A stretch of DNA of 64,000 bases from the NCBI GenBank assembly GCA_900239685.1, contig OENT01000077.1, positions 124,001-188,000 of the forward strand, given 5' to 3'. This document shows positions 14,401-25,980 of the stretch, one piece after another (position 1 is the stretch's first letter; every line of letters starts with the position of its first letter). The notes below the pieces were generated by a model, which ran no database searches, was not told the origin of the DNA, and saw nothing but the letters and a program-made list of their open reading frames with translations. Both the position numbers and the translations under genes were made by a program. The DNA comes from Rotaria macrura. Lineage: Eukaryota > Rotifera > Eurotatoria > Philodinida > Philodinidae.

Positions 14401-15904
14401 CAATCAACGTTTACACATGATTATAAGTAAAACTTGATTTTAAGAATATTCGACAGAAAACTCCCGTCAGATAGAAATTTAAATTCTTTTTTAAAAGTTA
14501 AAGCTATAGTTTATCAAGACTCAAATTAATTGCGAGCACATGTAATTTCTAGCAAAGATTTGACTTACTTCATACATCAACTAATGAAAGTATTTTTCCT
14601 CCTTTCTTACAATTAAACTCTTTTCAGTTCATTACACCGGCGGTCATGTTATTTTCCTGTTATTTGAAACTGAGCTAAGCTTTCTTGATTAAGTCTTTAA
14701 AAAAGGTTCTTCTATTTTAATCGTCTCGAAAGAAAAAGATCTGCAATCCACAGATCAGTATAACAGTAAACAAAACATAATTGGCATAAACCCATGTTAC
14801 AGTTACGCCTTAGGCTTATTAGAACTTAATATGCTTTGGAAAGTTGATCATCCATTGGCTACTTATCATTATGAACTTCTAGTTAACTACACATTCCATT
14901 GTCTATCATCATACTTGCAACATAGATACTAGTCATATTTCTCAACCGGATGCGTCACATTTACTGTGAAGTTCTTGTTTTTAACTGCCTGACCTTTGAT
15001 GCAAACGAATAGATTGCAAGAGCAAACGCATGCCATTAGATACTTTTGTTCTTTTTTTCTTTCAACTTACAAGAGCAGTGAGAAAAACTATTCCATACCT
15101 AAAGAGAAATTATTTATTTATGCATACATTCCATTCTTTTCAGGTGTATTTACTTTTAACCAGAAATTTAGTACTCGGGTCATCAATCATGAACATATTC
15201 TGCTGCGTCATCATATATCATATTTTTTGAATTGGTGAGGGTTTCCTTTTTCAGCGATGGAAACAAATACTTTCTTACTAAACACAAAAGAAGTTGCGGA
15301 TGTGGATGGGATTCTCCTTCACGAAATAAATACCGTCGCGTGCTTCAGAATGGGAACAAAATAGATCGACCAAGTGTCATATTTTTCTGAATTTCAACTA
15401 AGTTGAGCATGCACCCTCTGTAATGTTCTACAAAACTGTTGCTATTGTTGCATCAATAAATGTATCCAATATCAGTATTCAATTGAAAGTATAAGGAATT
15501 CGACTTATTTTAATATAGGAAATTGACGTGATACAAAATAAGTTCTATGATCGATGTATCTGTTCATTAAAAAAAGAAATTGAAATTCTTATCGAGATCA
15601 TGAGTTGAGTTTAGTTTGTGACATAGTATTCTGCAATATCTGGGTAATCAATTCTAGAATGATTGATGATTAAGTCATGATTTCTAGAAATGTCTCACCA
15701 CATAGTTTTTCTACTGTATTTATCTTCAAAGAATGATTTTCTCTAGTTTAATTGAGCTTCTTTGTCATAAAAAATAATGAGCTTTCGTTAAGAAATTTAA
15801 GATTGCATGTAACTTTTGAATGGAAAATGTATCCCAAAAAATGTAAGTCTTCTTTGACATCAACAAAACGAAGTTTTTGAAAAGAAATATATTATACACA
15901 AGGT

Positions 15905-16180
15905 TTCTATGGGGAAGAAAATAGCTCTACATCCGTCATTCCCATCCGCTACTACTATGAAATGTGACACGGTAGCCAGCGTGCTACCGGACGGATGATC
16001 AATGCCAAACCATTGCTGCCTACTGACTATTTCATCACTATTCAATCGCTCGGTTATACCGACATTAGATTACTGTGCGCTGAGAACACGTGTAGATGTG
16101 CGTGACACGCGTACCATGGCGGCACCATGCACCTATGACTTGATTGGTTACCTGATCTCATCTATGAAAGCTGAACGCAT
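15905..16180. promoter_or_regulatory. Possible promoter region upstream of DERA/RXR
   Basis: This local rise in GC and CpG content in AT-rich DNA lies 270-550 bp before the DERA start. It contains a short hairpin (GGTAGC...GCTACC near 15970-15990), ACACGTGT and GACACGCGT boxes, and an inverted CCAAT box (ATTGG near 16142). An in-frame ATG in good context (ACCATGGCGG near 16116) could mark a first exon, but no phase-compatible splice into the RXR exon was found. The regulatory role is inference. Confidence 0.3.
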
Positions 16181-16451
16181 AATATTGTAATACATCGGTT
16201 TAAAATCAATCGAAAATACTTTTTTGAATAAACCTTCTCAGTTTTTTCTTGTCCAATATTCTAACTAAAAATGTGCTCTCTCATTTGATCCTCAAGCGTC
16301 CTCTAGCGTTGTATAAAACTGCTCTATTTTAAATCTATTGGGTATGAGATTTTTACCAATCGAAAAACGTCCTTGTTGACCCATAAAGAGAACCAGTAAA
16401 AGATTTTACAAGACAAGAAACGGAAAGAAGACAGAATCAGCGTAAGAAATT

Positions 16452-17117
16452 ATGTTGACAAGTTCAGCCATCGACCATACTTTGTTAAAACCAGATGCAA
16501 CCATAAACCAAATTGATCAACTATGTAAAGAAGCGGCCGAGTATAAATTTGCGACGGTGTGCATTCAACCATGTTATGTGAAGTACGTAACGAAAAATTA
16601 TTCGGTACGCGTTTGTACTGTTATTGGCTTTCCACTTGGTTCGACAACGACTGAAACGAAACTATTTGAATGTCAAAAAGCATTGAATGACGGGGCACAA
16701 GACATTGATATGGTGATTAACATTGGCAAGGTTAAAGATGGTAATTTCGAATACGTAAAAGATGAAATTGAACAATTGGCTAAATTAGTTCATTCATCTG
16801 GTGATAATAAAATTCTGAAAGTTATTATCGAAACATGTTTATTAAACGAGATTGAAAAACGACAATTATGTGAAATTGTTGGAGAAGCTGGAGCTGATTT
16901 CATTAAAACTTCAACAGGCTTTTCGACAGGTGGAGCAACACTAGATGATATTAAATTATTACGGCAATATTCTCCTCAAAATGTGCAAGTTAAAGCATCT
17001 GGTGGTATACGAGATAGTAAATTTGCAAATGAACTCATTCAAGCTGGTGCTGCACGTCTTGGAACATCATCAGGGGTTGCTTTAATGAAAGATCTTCCAT
17101 CAACATCTACTTATTAG
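16452..17117 (+). CDS. DERA: Deoxyribose-phosphate aldolase, short bacterial type, intronless
   Basis: The enzyme cleaves 2-deoxyribose-5-phosphate to glyceraldehyde-3-phosphate and acetaldehyde, the last step of deoxynucleoside catabolism. The 221-aa product is a single TIM-barrel DeoC domain. It shows AIDHTLLKPDA near the start, DIDMVIN with the catalytic Asp at D86, the Schiff-base lysine K152 in FIKTSTGF, and the proton-relay lysine K181 in VKASGGIR. All three catalytic residues are present, so the enzyme should be active. The length matches the roughly 215-225 aa bacterial/archaeal short class, not the roughly 300-320 aa form usual in animals. It has no intron, whereas most neighbouring genes have one every few hundred bases. 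Its codon use is AT-rich like its neighbours. Both features fit an old, ameliorated horizontal acquisition, which is inference. Confidence 0.93.
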   Translation: MLTSSAIDHTLLKPDATINQIDQLCKEAAEYKFATVCIQPCYVKYVTKNYSVRVCTVIGFPLGSTTTETKLFECQKALNDGAQDIDMVINIGKVKDGNFEYVKDEIEQLAKLVHSSGDNKILKVIIETCLLNEIEKRQLCEIVGEAGADFIKTSTGFSTGGATLDDIKLLRQYSPQNVQVKASGGIRDSKFANELIQAGAARLGTSSGVALMKDLPSTSTY

Positions 17118-17365
17118 TGCTTATGAAATCAGATTTCTTTTTTTTGTCGAAAATTGAGCAATCATATACGATTCATCTACTTCTACTATTATGATTTTCT
17201 GCTTCTTTTAGATCATATTTGTCTGCCCCCATTACAGTTAATGAAATAGATCATGTCCGAATCAAGTAATATTTCAATAAATTGTAAAGACAAAAAGATT
17301 TTCTCTGTTCTACTTTCGTGACTTAAGACTTTAGTTACGGTGATAATGGAACGTTTTCTCCCCCT

Positions 17366-19249
17366 ATGGATGTCACGAATCAAATGCAAAATGGAGCGAT
17401 GCAACATACAAGTGGAAATTCAAATTATTCTAGTGGTTCAGGTGGTGATTCACCGACATCATTAAGTCCAGGTACGAACTACACATAAGAGAATGGTTTC
17501 GTCTGATAGTCTAACGCATACTCTTAGTTCCAATGTCATCAGGTGGACAATTTATGGGTATTGGTGGAAATTCAAATTCATCAACTAGTTCAACACCGAC
17601 AGCAACAACAAGTGGTGGTATAGGCTCAGCTGCAGCCGCTGCTGCTGCTGCGGCATCTCGATATGCTTGTGTGATATGTGGTGATAAAGCATCTGGTAAA
17701 CATTATGGGGTTCATAGGTTAGTTTAAATGTTCAACTATCAATCGGATGAAACGTTTTAACAAACAAAAGAAACATATTTTTAGCTGTGAAGGTTGTAAA
17801 GGATTTTTCAAGCGTACTGTACGTAAAGATTTAACATATACATGTCGAGATAATCGAGAATGTATTATTGATAAACGACAACGCAATCGCTGCCAGTATT
17901 GTCGTTATCAAAAATGTCTCAATGTTGGCATGAAAAAAGAAGGTAATTATAAGGATTACTCTGTTAATTTTTTTCTTCTTCTTATTGCTTTCTTCATTAT
18001 TCGTGAAGCTGTTCAAGAAGAACGGCAAAAGTCTGGTTTGAATGGTGAAGGTGAATCGCCGTCATCACCCGGTGCAAGCGTAGGTAGTGGTAGTACAAGT
18101 ACCAATCTTGGTATTAGTTCATCGGGTTCGAATAGTGATGATGAAATGTTAATTGAAAAATTAATTGCAGCTGAACTATCAGTTGAGCCAAAAATCGATT
18201 CATATCATGAAGAAGAATGTTCGTATGATCGTTTATTATCAACAACTAATTCTCAACTAGCACAACTAACTGATTGGGCTAAACGTGTACCACATTTTTC
18301 AACACTATCACTTGATGATCAAGTTGCACTCGTTCGTGCATCATGGAGAGATATTCTTTGTTGTTCATTGGCATACCGATCAATTATGGCACCAGATTGT
18401 GGCCTTATTTTGTCTGTTAGTATTTCATTTCTTTTTAAACAGATTTTTCAGTATATGTATACAAATGTGCAACCATTGGATTTCACCAGGAGGAGGTATC
18501 ATTTCTGACTTGCATCATTGAATGATTTTTGTATCATTATAAAAAAAATTACCTAACCGAAACTCCAGTATGAATAGAATAAAATATTATGCACTGTGAT
18601 TGGTTGTTAAAAATATGTTTCGAAGTTTAGCAGTATTTTCTGATATGAATAGCATGTTAAAGCATATCGTTAGTAGAGTTCTCAAAATACCTGATACGAT
18701 ATCGAATTGACCAAAACTGAGAAGAAGAATTTTTTTTTCGTTTATCACATGTTCTTGTATTGAATTCATGATTCATTATCTCATTTAGGATGGTTCGTAT
18801 GTTCGACCACATACAGCAGTTGATCAATCACTTCAATTTTTCATCACACGTCTCTATCATGATGTTGTAACAATAATGCGGGAACTGAATGTCGACAAGG
18901 TTGAAATAACATGTCTCAAGGCTATATTTCTTTTCGATCCAGGTATGTATCATGAAAAACGAAAAAAAAAAGAATAACGACGCAATTGTTGCTAACTTTT
19001 CTTGTAGATGCCAAAGACGTTGTTGATACATGTCGTGTGTCCGAGTTACGTGAGAAAGTATGTATGTCATTAGCATCCTACTGTAAAAAAGTTCATAGTG
19101 ATGATGTTGCGCGTTTTGCTAAATTACTTCTTCGTATGCCACCTATACGTGGATGGTGTATAAAAGGAATTGAAAATTTATTTTTTGCTGGTGCAGCTCG
19201 CTCAGCGGATTCCGAAATAATACATATGATTCGAAATCGACAACTTTAA
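17366..19249 (+). CDS. RXR: Retinoid X receptor/ultraspiracle-type nuclear receptor (6 coding exons)
   Basis: This is a ligand-regulated nuclear transcription factor and the obligate dimer partner of many other nuclear receptors. Exons are 17366-17471, 17528-17717, 17785-17942, 18009-18415, 18789-18942 and 19008-19249, totalling 418 aa. The A/B region is Ser/Gly/Asn-rich and ends in a nine-alanine run. The C4 DNA-binding domain is nearly canonical: [17 protein letters not shown], the P-box [10 protein letters not shown], then [17 protein letters not shown]. The ligand-binding domain has [30 protein letters not shown] and [12 protein letters not shown]. The expected AF-2 motif at the end is replaced by [12 protein letters not shown]. 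An acceptor-like CTTTAG at 17329-17334 joins an open frame leading to the ATG, so an upstream exon or trans-splicing is possible. The start codon is therefore the least certain part. Confidence 0.93.
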
Positions 19250-22200
19250 AAGAAAGCAAAACCAATGAAGAAGACTCTTGAAAACTGTATACACCATATT
19301 TGCTTGTTTTTGTTTGTTTGTTGATTCTTTTCTCAATGTCTTCTAATCAGTTGTGAAATGTAGTCACCCACTGTCATTGTCGTTAGAGCTCAAAATGAAT
19401 AAAAGAAGATAGTTCGATATCTTTCTTCTATTTGTTGTTTACTTTTTCATCACTATATACGTATAAATATATATATATATATCATATTGTATCGTCATAA
19501 GTATTCTTTATTCTTCTTTTTTTTGTCCTATTTGTGTCTCTGTGATACCCTATGATTGTTGAATTGAAACATTGAAACAAAGAAAAAAAATTTGTGTCAG
19601 CATCGTTTTGATTATCTTTTCTTGCCGGTTCTTGCTCTATAGTTCTTATTGGTTTATTTCTACATTTTTTTCGATGGTTCCTTGTTGTAAATCGTGTTCA
19701 TCGAACCCATTTGTACTTTCTTTTTTCTCTTTTGAAAAAATACATGTGTTTGTGCGTGTGTTTATATATGTGTGCATATGAAATGGATCTTTATACGGTG
19801 TCGTGTATTGAAATATCGGACTTGAATAAACTTATTGAATGACGAGTTTAAAGATCAGTTGCATTTTGTTGAATATATTGACTTAAACACAGGTAAACTA
19901 TACAGATGCTGACTAAAAATAACTTTATAGAATTCTCTCTTGTTGTTATCAAATACTTTTTATAAACAGATATTTAAACAAATTCGATTATGAAATGTGT
20001 GGCATATGTTTTGTAAAATAAAATTGCTAACAATTACTATCGTTCATTAAGGGATGACCAAATAGCTTCCACGGTAGCGTCTTAATAATGAAAAAATCTT
20101 AAAACCAAAATGTGAAGCGAAACAAAGTCATTATCGTGATTAGGTCGAGCAAACCGACGTCAATACATTGCCATTTGGTTTTATACTAATAAAACTATGA
20201 AAACAGTTGGAAAAACAGTGGCCATCTGCCGATTGAACAATTACTTGGAAACTAGAATGAAAGGCAACATAGAATAGAAATACAAATATATGCACTATCA
20301 CAGTATTAATTACATACGCAACTCTATCAACCGGATTAGTCACTCTGCGTATCACATAGTGTATCGAAAATATAAAAGTCATTCGATTCATGTGCTAATA
20401 AAAGCGACACATTAAATTTAGCCTAAAAGAACTATATTATTTATTAGATAGCTCTCAGTAACTTGATTAAAAGAATGCCCTAAAACATATTTACTAATCA
20501 TCATCAGAAATCGAAAGTCAAAAACACTGTTTTCCCATCAAAATTTAGTATTATTTGATGGCGTTAGATAAATCGTTACTAACAATGGAATGTCGAGTAT
20601 TTAGTAGATTATAAAAGGTCTTTTCATTACATATGTATGAGAATAAAACTTTACATAAGATTTAAGTATTTGGTTAAGATAAACTAGGACGTAGAAAATA
20701 TCATTTTGTGTCTTTGATATTTACTTGATAAATCACGAATAATGTATACATTTCTTCACACCGAATGATAGAAATTTGCTACACTATCTAGAGAAAAGAT
20801 ATCGCGTTGCTCTTACTGCTCGTCAATATGAAAAATGAATCAAAGAACTCATCAGACATGCTCGTGCTCATACGATCGATCATCCTATTTCATCATTCAT
20901 AATCAACTTGAATCACCTTGACATGAATTACTTCGATAGCCTTTTGATCTGGCATGTATTAAAACTTTTGATTGAAAGTCTTCGATCATTTCTGTATACA
21001 TGCCGTTGAATCAAACTAACGTGCAACAGTAGTCTTCGTTTATATTTCATTTTTATGTAATATATGTACATCTAATTATAATATGAGTTTATTTACATAT
21101 CTACTTTACTCAGAATGTTCGATTCATAAAGCGATTCATGAATAAATTAAATTTCGAGAACTTCCAACGTTTTTCATTTCTATGAATATCAACAATAGAA
21201 AGCTATGAATGCTTCAGAGTTGATTCTCTATAAACAATGCAATTACATGGGGTGTGCGTTTGAATCTATGATTGATCACGTCCTATGCGCTAACCTTCAA
21301 ACTTCACTAGCTATAAGAAGAATGAACAGAATGCATTATTAAACGTGTATGCATGCTTGCTTCTGAAAGATTAATTTCTTTGTTGTATAAAAGTGAAAAC
21401 TATAATTCTCATAAATAACGTAAAAATTGTCATTTGCTTTTCCTTAGCTTGAATTTTATTCTTCTCCCTATCATATTCACAAAGTTTTTATTCGTAAATA
21501 TTTAGCTCATTCTTCGAACATACTAGACATGTCATACCATTTCTAATTTGATTCTATGAGTTTATGAACCTATTCGATGACTATAGAACACAAAATACTA
21601 GCGAAAAATAAAAAAAGCAGATGTTTATGTTATTTTTTTACAAATTAGAATTAAAACGACAGCCAAATTTCCTCATGATGTTACATTCATCGTTGAACTG
21701 TTTCATCTGAAAATGAACAGATTTCTCCAATCCAGTTACACGAATCGAAATTCAGTTGGATACACTTGTCATTATCAAATGTTAATGATTATTCAATTGA
21801 AAAATAAGAACAAAAAGTAACATTGAATTTCAATGTTCGTTAAACAATGTCAACAAAAATCAAATTCAACGTATCACTATGTCGAAATAGTTTTGCATGA
21901 TGTTACTTTGAAAGATAACGATAGGATACTACTGATTCGTATGGGATGTAGTTTTCTTGTTTGCAAATTGCAATGATATGGCTGATATACCAGAGAATCT
22001 TTTTCTACGTAACAAAACGCAATGAGCTAATGTTTCTCGTCATGTCGATATGATTAAGTATAGCTATATTATTTTCATTTCAAGGAGATTTCTTTTTCAA
22101 AAGAATTAAAGAAACTTTTATCTCTACAACAAAATTGAATGAAGCGTCAAGCATTATATACAGTATGGTCTTTCATAACTATATTAATTACACTTTCGAG

Positions 22201-22720
22201 AAATGAATCCGAATCCAATAGACTATATCACAATGATCTGCATATCTTCTTGTCCACTGGTTGCTGACGTAGGATTCGCAACTTGCGTGTATTCTTTTAA
22301 TTTATGGATTTTAAGATATGGAAGCAATAAGTTTTCCTTGCTTTCAATTTGTTCAACTAAGCCGGGACTTGCCACTTTGAAATGAAGGCTGTTATATTTT
22401 TCTATAGAGAAGTTCAAAACGAAAACGCTGACAATGCAACAATGAAATACAATTCTAGCAGTATCTGTGATTGTGTCGAATACATTCGCATAAATAGCTT
22501 TTCGAGAGTTTACCTTTATTGAAGATCAATAGTTCAAATAGAAAATCTGGTAAGTGTAATGGATTGAGATTACTTTCAAACCGTTGACAATTTTGATGGA
22601 TTGTAATAGTCATAGCTATGTATTATATTCATTAACTGTACTTGTATCTTCTCGATTTTGAGAATAGACTCGAAGTCATAGTTATTTGTTTTGAAAGAGT
22701 TTAGTGTACTGTTAATAGAG
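19250..22720. other. Gene-free stretch downstream of RXR
   Basis: The RXR 3' region starts here, with T-rich sequence and an (AT)n run at 19467-19482. The rest is AT-rich with dense stops on both strands. I see no conserved protein segment and no phased exon chain. Confidence 0.5.
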
Positions 22721-22874
22721 CTGCCGGCCTGGCCTGGTGCCTAGCAGGCGCCTAGTGGCCTGCCAGGCCAGGCCACCTGTCCAGGCTGAATTTTGAAAAT
22801 TTGGTCTGGCCTGATCCACCCAGCCAATATATCCAGCCTGGTCCAGGCCAGGCCAACAATTTTGGCCTGGCTGA
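22721..22874. repeat. GC-rich palindromic block of GGCCTGG/CCAGGCC units
   Basis: This roughly 150-bp block is built from repeated GGCCTGGCC and CCAGGCCAGGCC words in both orientations, so it can fold on itself. Its GC content is far above the flanks. A related block lies at 23465-23580. It is probably a non-autonomous mobile element or a decayed fragment of one. Confidence 0.55.
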
Positions 22875-23119
22875 GAAATTATATTGATTTCTTCAGTAAC
22901 CATCTTGAAACATTAGATTCTTTTAACTGTTGATTGTGTTCCTATAAGCATATATTATTGTTATTATTGTGTTAAAATATCTTTCGATTATGTGAAAAAC
23001 TGATGATATTATGAAAAAATCTCAATAATTCAAGTTTTTCTCTTATGAAAAATATTTATGATGATTGTCTCTTTGTTCTAATTTTCTATTTTGTGTGAGA
23101 ACTGCCCAGAGCAACAATG

Positions 23120-23356
23120 CCCCATATGATCCTATCAGATACCAAGAATTCCAATGGGATCCTGTCGGAAGTTGTCGGAATCTTTGGTATTGGATTCCGA
23201 TAGGAAGTTTTCAGATCTCGGAAACTGTTGGAATTTCAGTATTCCGACAGGAATCGCTGTTATTCCGACATCCGACAACTTCCTATCGGAATCCAATACC
23301 AAGGATTCCGATATTTTCCAAAGAATCCCTATCGGATCTGATAGGATCCGACGGGG
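23120..23356. mobile_element. Foldback (snap-back) element, MITE-like
   Basis: The segment is a long inverted repeat. A perfect 26-bp pair lies at 23184-23209 and 23277-23302 (core GGATTCCGATAGGAAG and its complement). An outer pair at 23120-23140 and 23336-23356 matches at 18 of 21 positions, including a perfect 13-bp core (GATCCTATCAGAT). The words TCGGAATCC and CCGATAGG recur. There is no coding capacity. No convincing target-site duplication was found, so the true ends may lie further out, near 23104 and 23383, where CCCAG- and CAGGACGA-like ends occur. Confidence 0.65.
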
Positions 23357-23464
23357 TCCTCCAGTCGGATCTGTCGTCCTGTGTGGTTATTTGTTATCTT
23401 CATGAAAATAATTTAAATTATTGAAACTGAAATTATACATCAATTTGAAAAATCAGAAATATCA

Positions 23465-23580
23465 CTTGGCCTGCAGGCCAGGCCTAGAAGCCAGCCAGTC
23501 CACAACACTCTGACCACCAGACTGAGTCAGACTAGACCAGGCCTCAGGCCAGGCCAGTCCGGAAAATAGTGGCCTGTTGG
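23465..23580. repeat. Second GC-rich GGCCTG/CAGGCC block
   Basis: It has the same vocabulary as the block at 22721-22874 (GGCCTGCAGGCCAGGCC, CCAGGCCTCAGGCCAGGCC). Together the two blocks bracket the foldback element at 23120-23356. They could be the two ends of one element disrupted by a later insertion, or two independent copies. Confidence 0.5.
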
Positions 23581-24205
23581 CATCTTTGATTGTTAAGTTA
23601 GAACGAAATCTTCGGGAACATCATAGGTCAGAGCTTGTGTTTTCTTAACTCTGATTGTATAAGGCATTTCATTTTTCGTTGAAGATTGCACGAGCAAAAG
23701 AAGGGTGCACCAGACTTATTTCCTCGATCATCAAATGTTGATCTGCCATATATATTTTTCTTGATGCTGATTTTAATCGACTGAATGGCGAAAAAACTGA
23801 TGAAAAACAAAACCAATGACGATCGTTTCGATTCTTGAAAATCAAATAAAAATTATTTCTATTTTATTGATTTCATAATTTTCATAGAAGTCTGCTAGAA
23901 AATGCATTCCGTTCGAATATGCATATAAAAGAGATATGAGCGTTATCTTATACTATAATAGCATATATTTCAATTGCGTGTAAAAGAACAGCTATAAACC
24001 TTTTTTCAATTCTGAACCTTTCAATATTCTTGTTCGAGTGATACGATTCGGTATTGACAAAGTATTGTATTTGAAAAATACTGATTATATAGGTGAAATT
24101 TCCAAGGAAACATGTTACTCTTATCAAATCCGATTTATTTTCTAGCCATTGTGACATTTTTATCAACAGCAGATAATAAAATGAAATATTCTATTGACAT
24201 AACAC

Positions 24206-24490
24206 CCCAGGTGAAAGCATACGGTACGTATACGGTCGTTTACGGTCAAATCAGGAGCGTATACGGCCGTAGGCCTGGTCCGTGATTTACGACCGTATTT
24301 TAACGGGAATACGGTCGTATCCGATCTATATACGACACAAATACGGCAAAAGTATGCTGAGAATACGGTCGTAAATCATGGACCTCGTTTATGGTGGAAT
24401 ACGGTATTAATTCGGTCGTTTATGGTGTAAAAACGGCCGTTTACGGTGAAGTTACGGTGATTTGCAGTGGACCGTAATCTTCCTCCTGGG
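24206..24490. mobile_element. CpG-rich non-autonomous element with CCCAGG...CCTGGG ends, copy A
   Basis: This 285-bp block begins CCCAGGTGAAAGCATACGG and ends with the inverse of CCCAGGAGGAAGATTACGG, so it has roughly 19-bp imperfect terminal inverted repeats. The interior is dominated by TACGGTCGTAAACGG/CGGCCGTTTACGG words in both orientations. It has no ORF. No clear target-site duplication is visible, so the superfamily is unknown. Confidence 0.6.
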
Positions 24491-24619
24491 ATGTATATCA
24501 CAATTTATTTACGAATGAACATGTACAATATTGTTGGAACAAACATTAAAGCGCAAACTTTACAAATATTGAATTTATTGACAAAACAAGGTATTTTTTC
24601 AATTAAAAAGTTCTTTTTA

Positions 24620-24908
24620 GTTAATGATTTGCGATTGATTGTAAAATTGTTTTCATTGATATATCCAGCTTGGTACCTATGAGATTCTTCAGCATGAATT
24701 TTTTTCTCGATGATTGTTATCCTGTCACCACGTGAACCCACCATTCTATGCAGTTTATTTAAATCAACTGCTTGCTTCTGCTGAACAGCCATTGTTTGTT
24801 GTTGAAATTCCCTTGTTTCTTGTTGAAATTCCATCGTTTGTTGAATAAATTGAGTTAGTCCTGCAATTAATTGGGGGCTTTCTTTGGGCTTTTCTGGAAT
24901 GCCATCCT
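24620..24908 (-). pseudogene. Possible coding fragment of a glutamine-rich coiled-coil protein
   Basis: On the minus strand, an acceptor-like CTTTAG is followed by an open frame reading DGIPEKPKESPQLIAGLTQF and then a Gln/Glu-rich, heptad-like segment (MEFQQETREFQQQTMAVQQK) and LHRMVGSRGDR. It lies between the two CCCAGG elements. The Gln-rich coiled-coil style resembles Gag-like regions of retroelements, but I cannot confirm a family. No partner exons were found on either side. It may be a remnant of an autonomous element. Confidence 0.25.
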
Positions 24909-25673
24909 AAAGTATAAAACCAAAACATGAACAGGATTTTCAATAACGATACAAAAACATCAGACCATCTCCGCTTATCGACAAGTTTTTCGTAATTTGG
25001 AACACCAAATTATACGCTGTCACAACATCATTCAAAATAGATGTGATTTAGTTTAAGAGGCAGAGCACATAAAATTTAACTGCCAATATCCTACATGTGT
25101 TTTTGTGACATTATTTGAACACTTTGTCACGTTTCGATGAATATTTGAACAAACTGAACTATCGTTATTAGTGAGAGAACACACGATGATTCTATTTACA
25201 TGTTGAGTAAATAGGTGATACCAATATATCCAATGATATAGTATTAGTTATGCATATCATCATAACTACTCCTGGATAAGTTTGGAAAAAAGCGAAACAT
25301 CGTTTTAAAGTGATTCATTTGTCATCTTTTGTTCAATCACGAGGGTGTGGGATATTGTGAGTGTGTTTATTTTATGATGAATATGAGTCAAATCGAATCT
25401 TATCCCTAGAAGAAACTCATATGGAGATAAATACGCTGTAGCAAGAGGTATATGAATAGTGATTGTCTTTTTTAAGTAGTAGGAATCATCCGAAACACTG
25501 ATAGGAACTGAAATAAAAGTCATCAGAATTATCAGTCATCTTTCTATTTCGTTATTCCTCTCTGTCCAAGTAATTCTTGAACCTCCTACGTGGTTAATTT
25601 TAAATACGAGAATTCTATTTAAAAAACAGTCAAATATGAATGTGATTCAAACCATACATACCATTCGTCGTGG

Positions 25674-25980
25674 CCCAGGTCGAAGAAGCACGGTCGTAAA
25701 CGGCCGTTTCCGTTAATTTTTTCGCCGTTTGGTATGCACCGTATTACGGTCGTTTTTCAATGTGCCGTAAACGACCGTAATGGGCTGAATACTACATTTT
25801 TTGGCCGTGTTGCAGTCGTAATTAGCCGTTTACGGCGCAGAAAAATACGGCCGTAATACGGTGCATACCAAAACGTCAACATACGACGGTTTACGGCGAT
25901 TAACGATCGGAAACGGTAGTATACGTTATCGTAAACGTTCGTTTACGACCGTATTTGTTCGCCGTAATGCTCGTCCTGGG
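25674..25980. mobile_element. CpG-rich non-autonomous element with CCCAGG...CCTGGG ends, copy B
   Basis: This 307-bp block begins CCCAGGTCGAAGAAGCACGG and ends with the inverse of CCCAGGACGAGCATTACGG. It has the same terminal consensus and the same interior words (ACGGTCGTAAACGGCCGT) as copy A, 1.2 kb away. The inverted match extends about 7 bp outward (GTCGTGG and CGGCGAC). It contains no coding sequence. Confidence 0.6.

Larger units (their letters stand above)
4196..16451. other. 12-kb stretch without a recognisable gene
   Basis: This is AT-rich sequence with frequent stops in all frames. No ORF in it resembles a known family, and I found no chain of short exons with matching phases. It separates the divergent MOCOS and DERA/RXR genes, so it may hold regulatory DNA for the receptor gene, but no specific element can be named from sequence alone. 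Patches of different composition (10940-11480 and 15900-16180) are listed separately. Confidence 0.5.

Noticed and set aside
14811..14826. GGCTTATTAGAACTTA, similar to the start of the bdelloid spliced leader as I remember it.
   Set aside because: It diverges after about 16 bases and lacks a GT donor at the expected place; probably chance.
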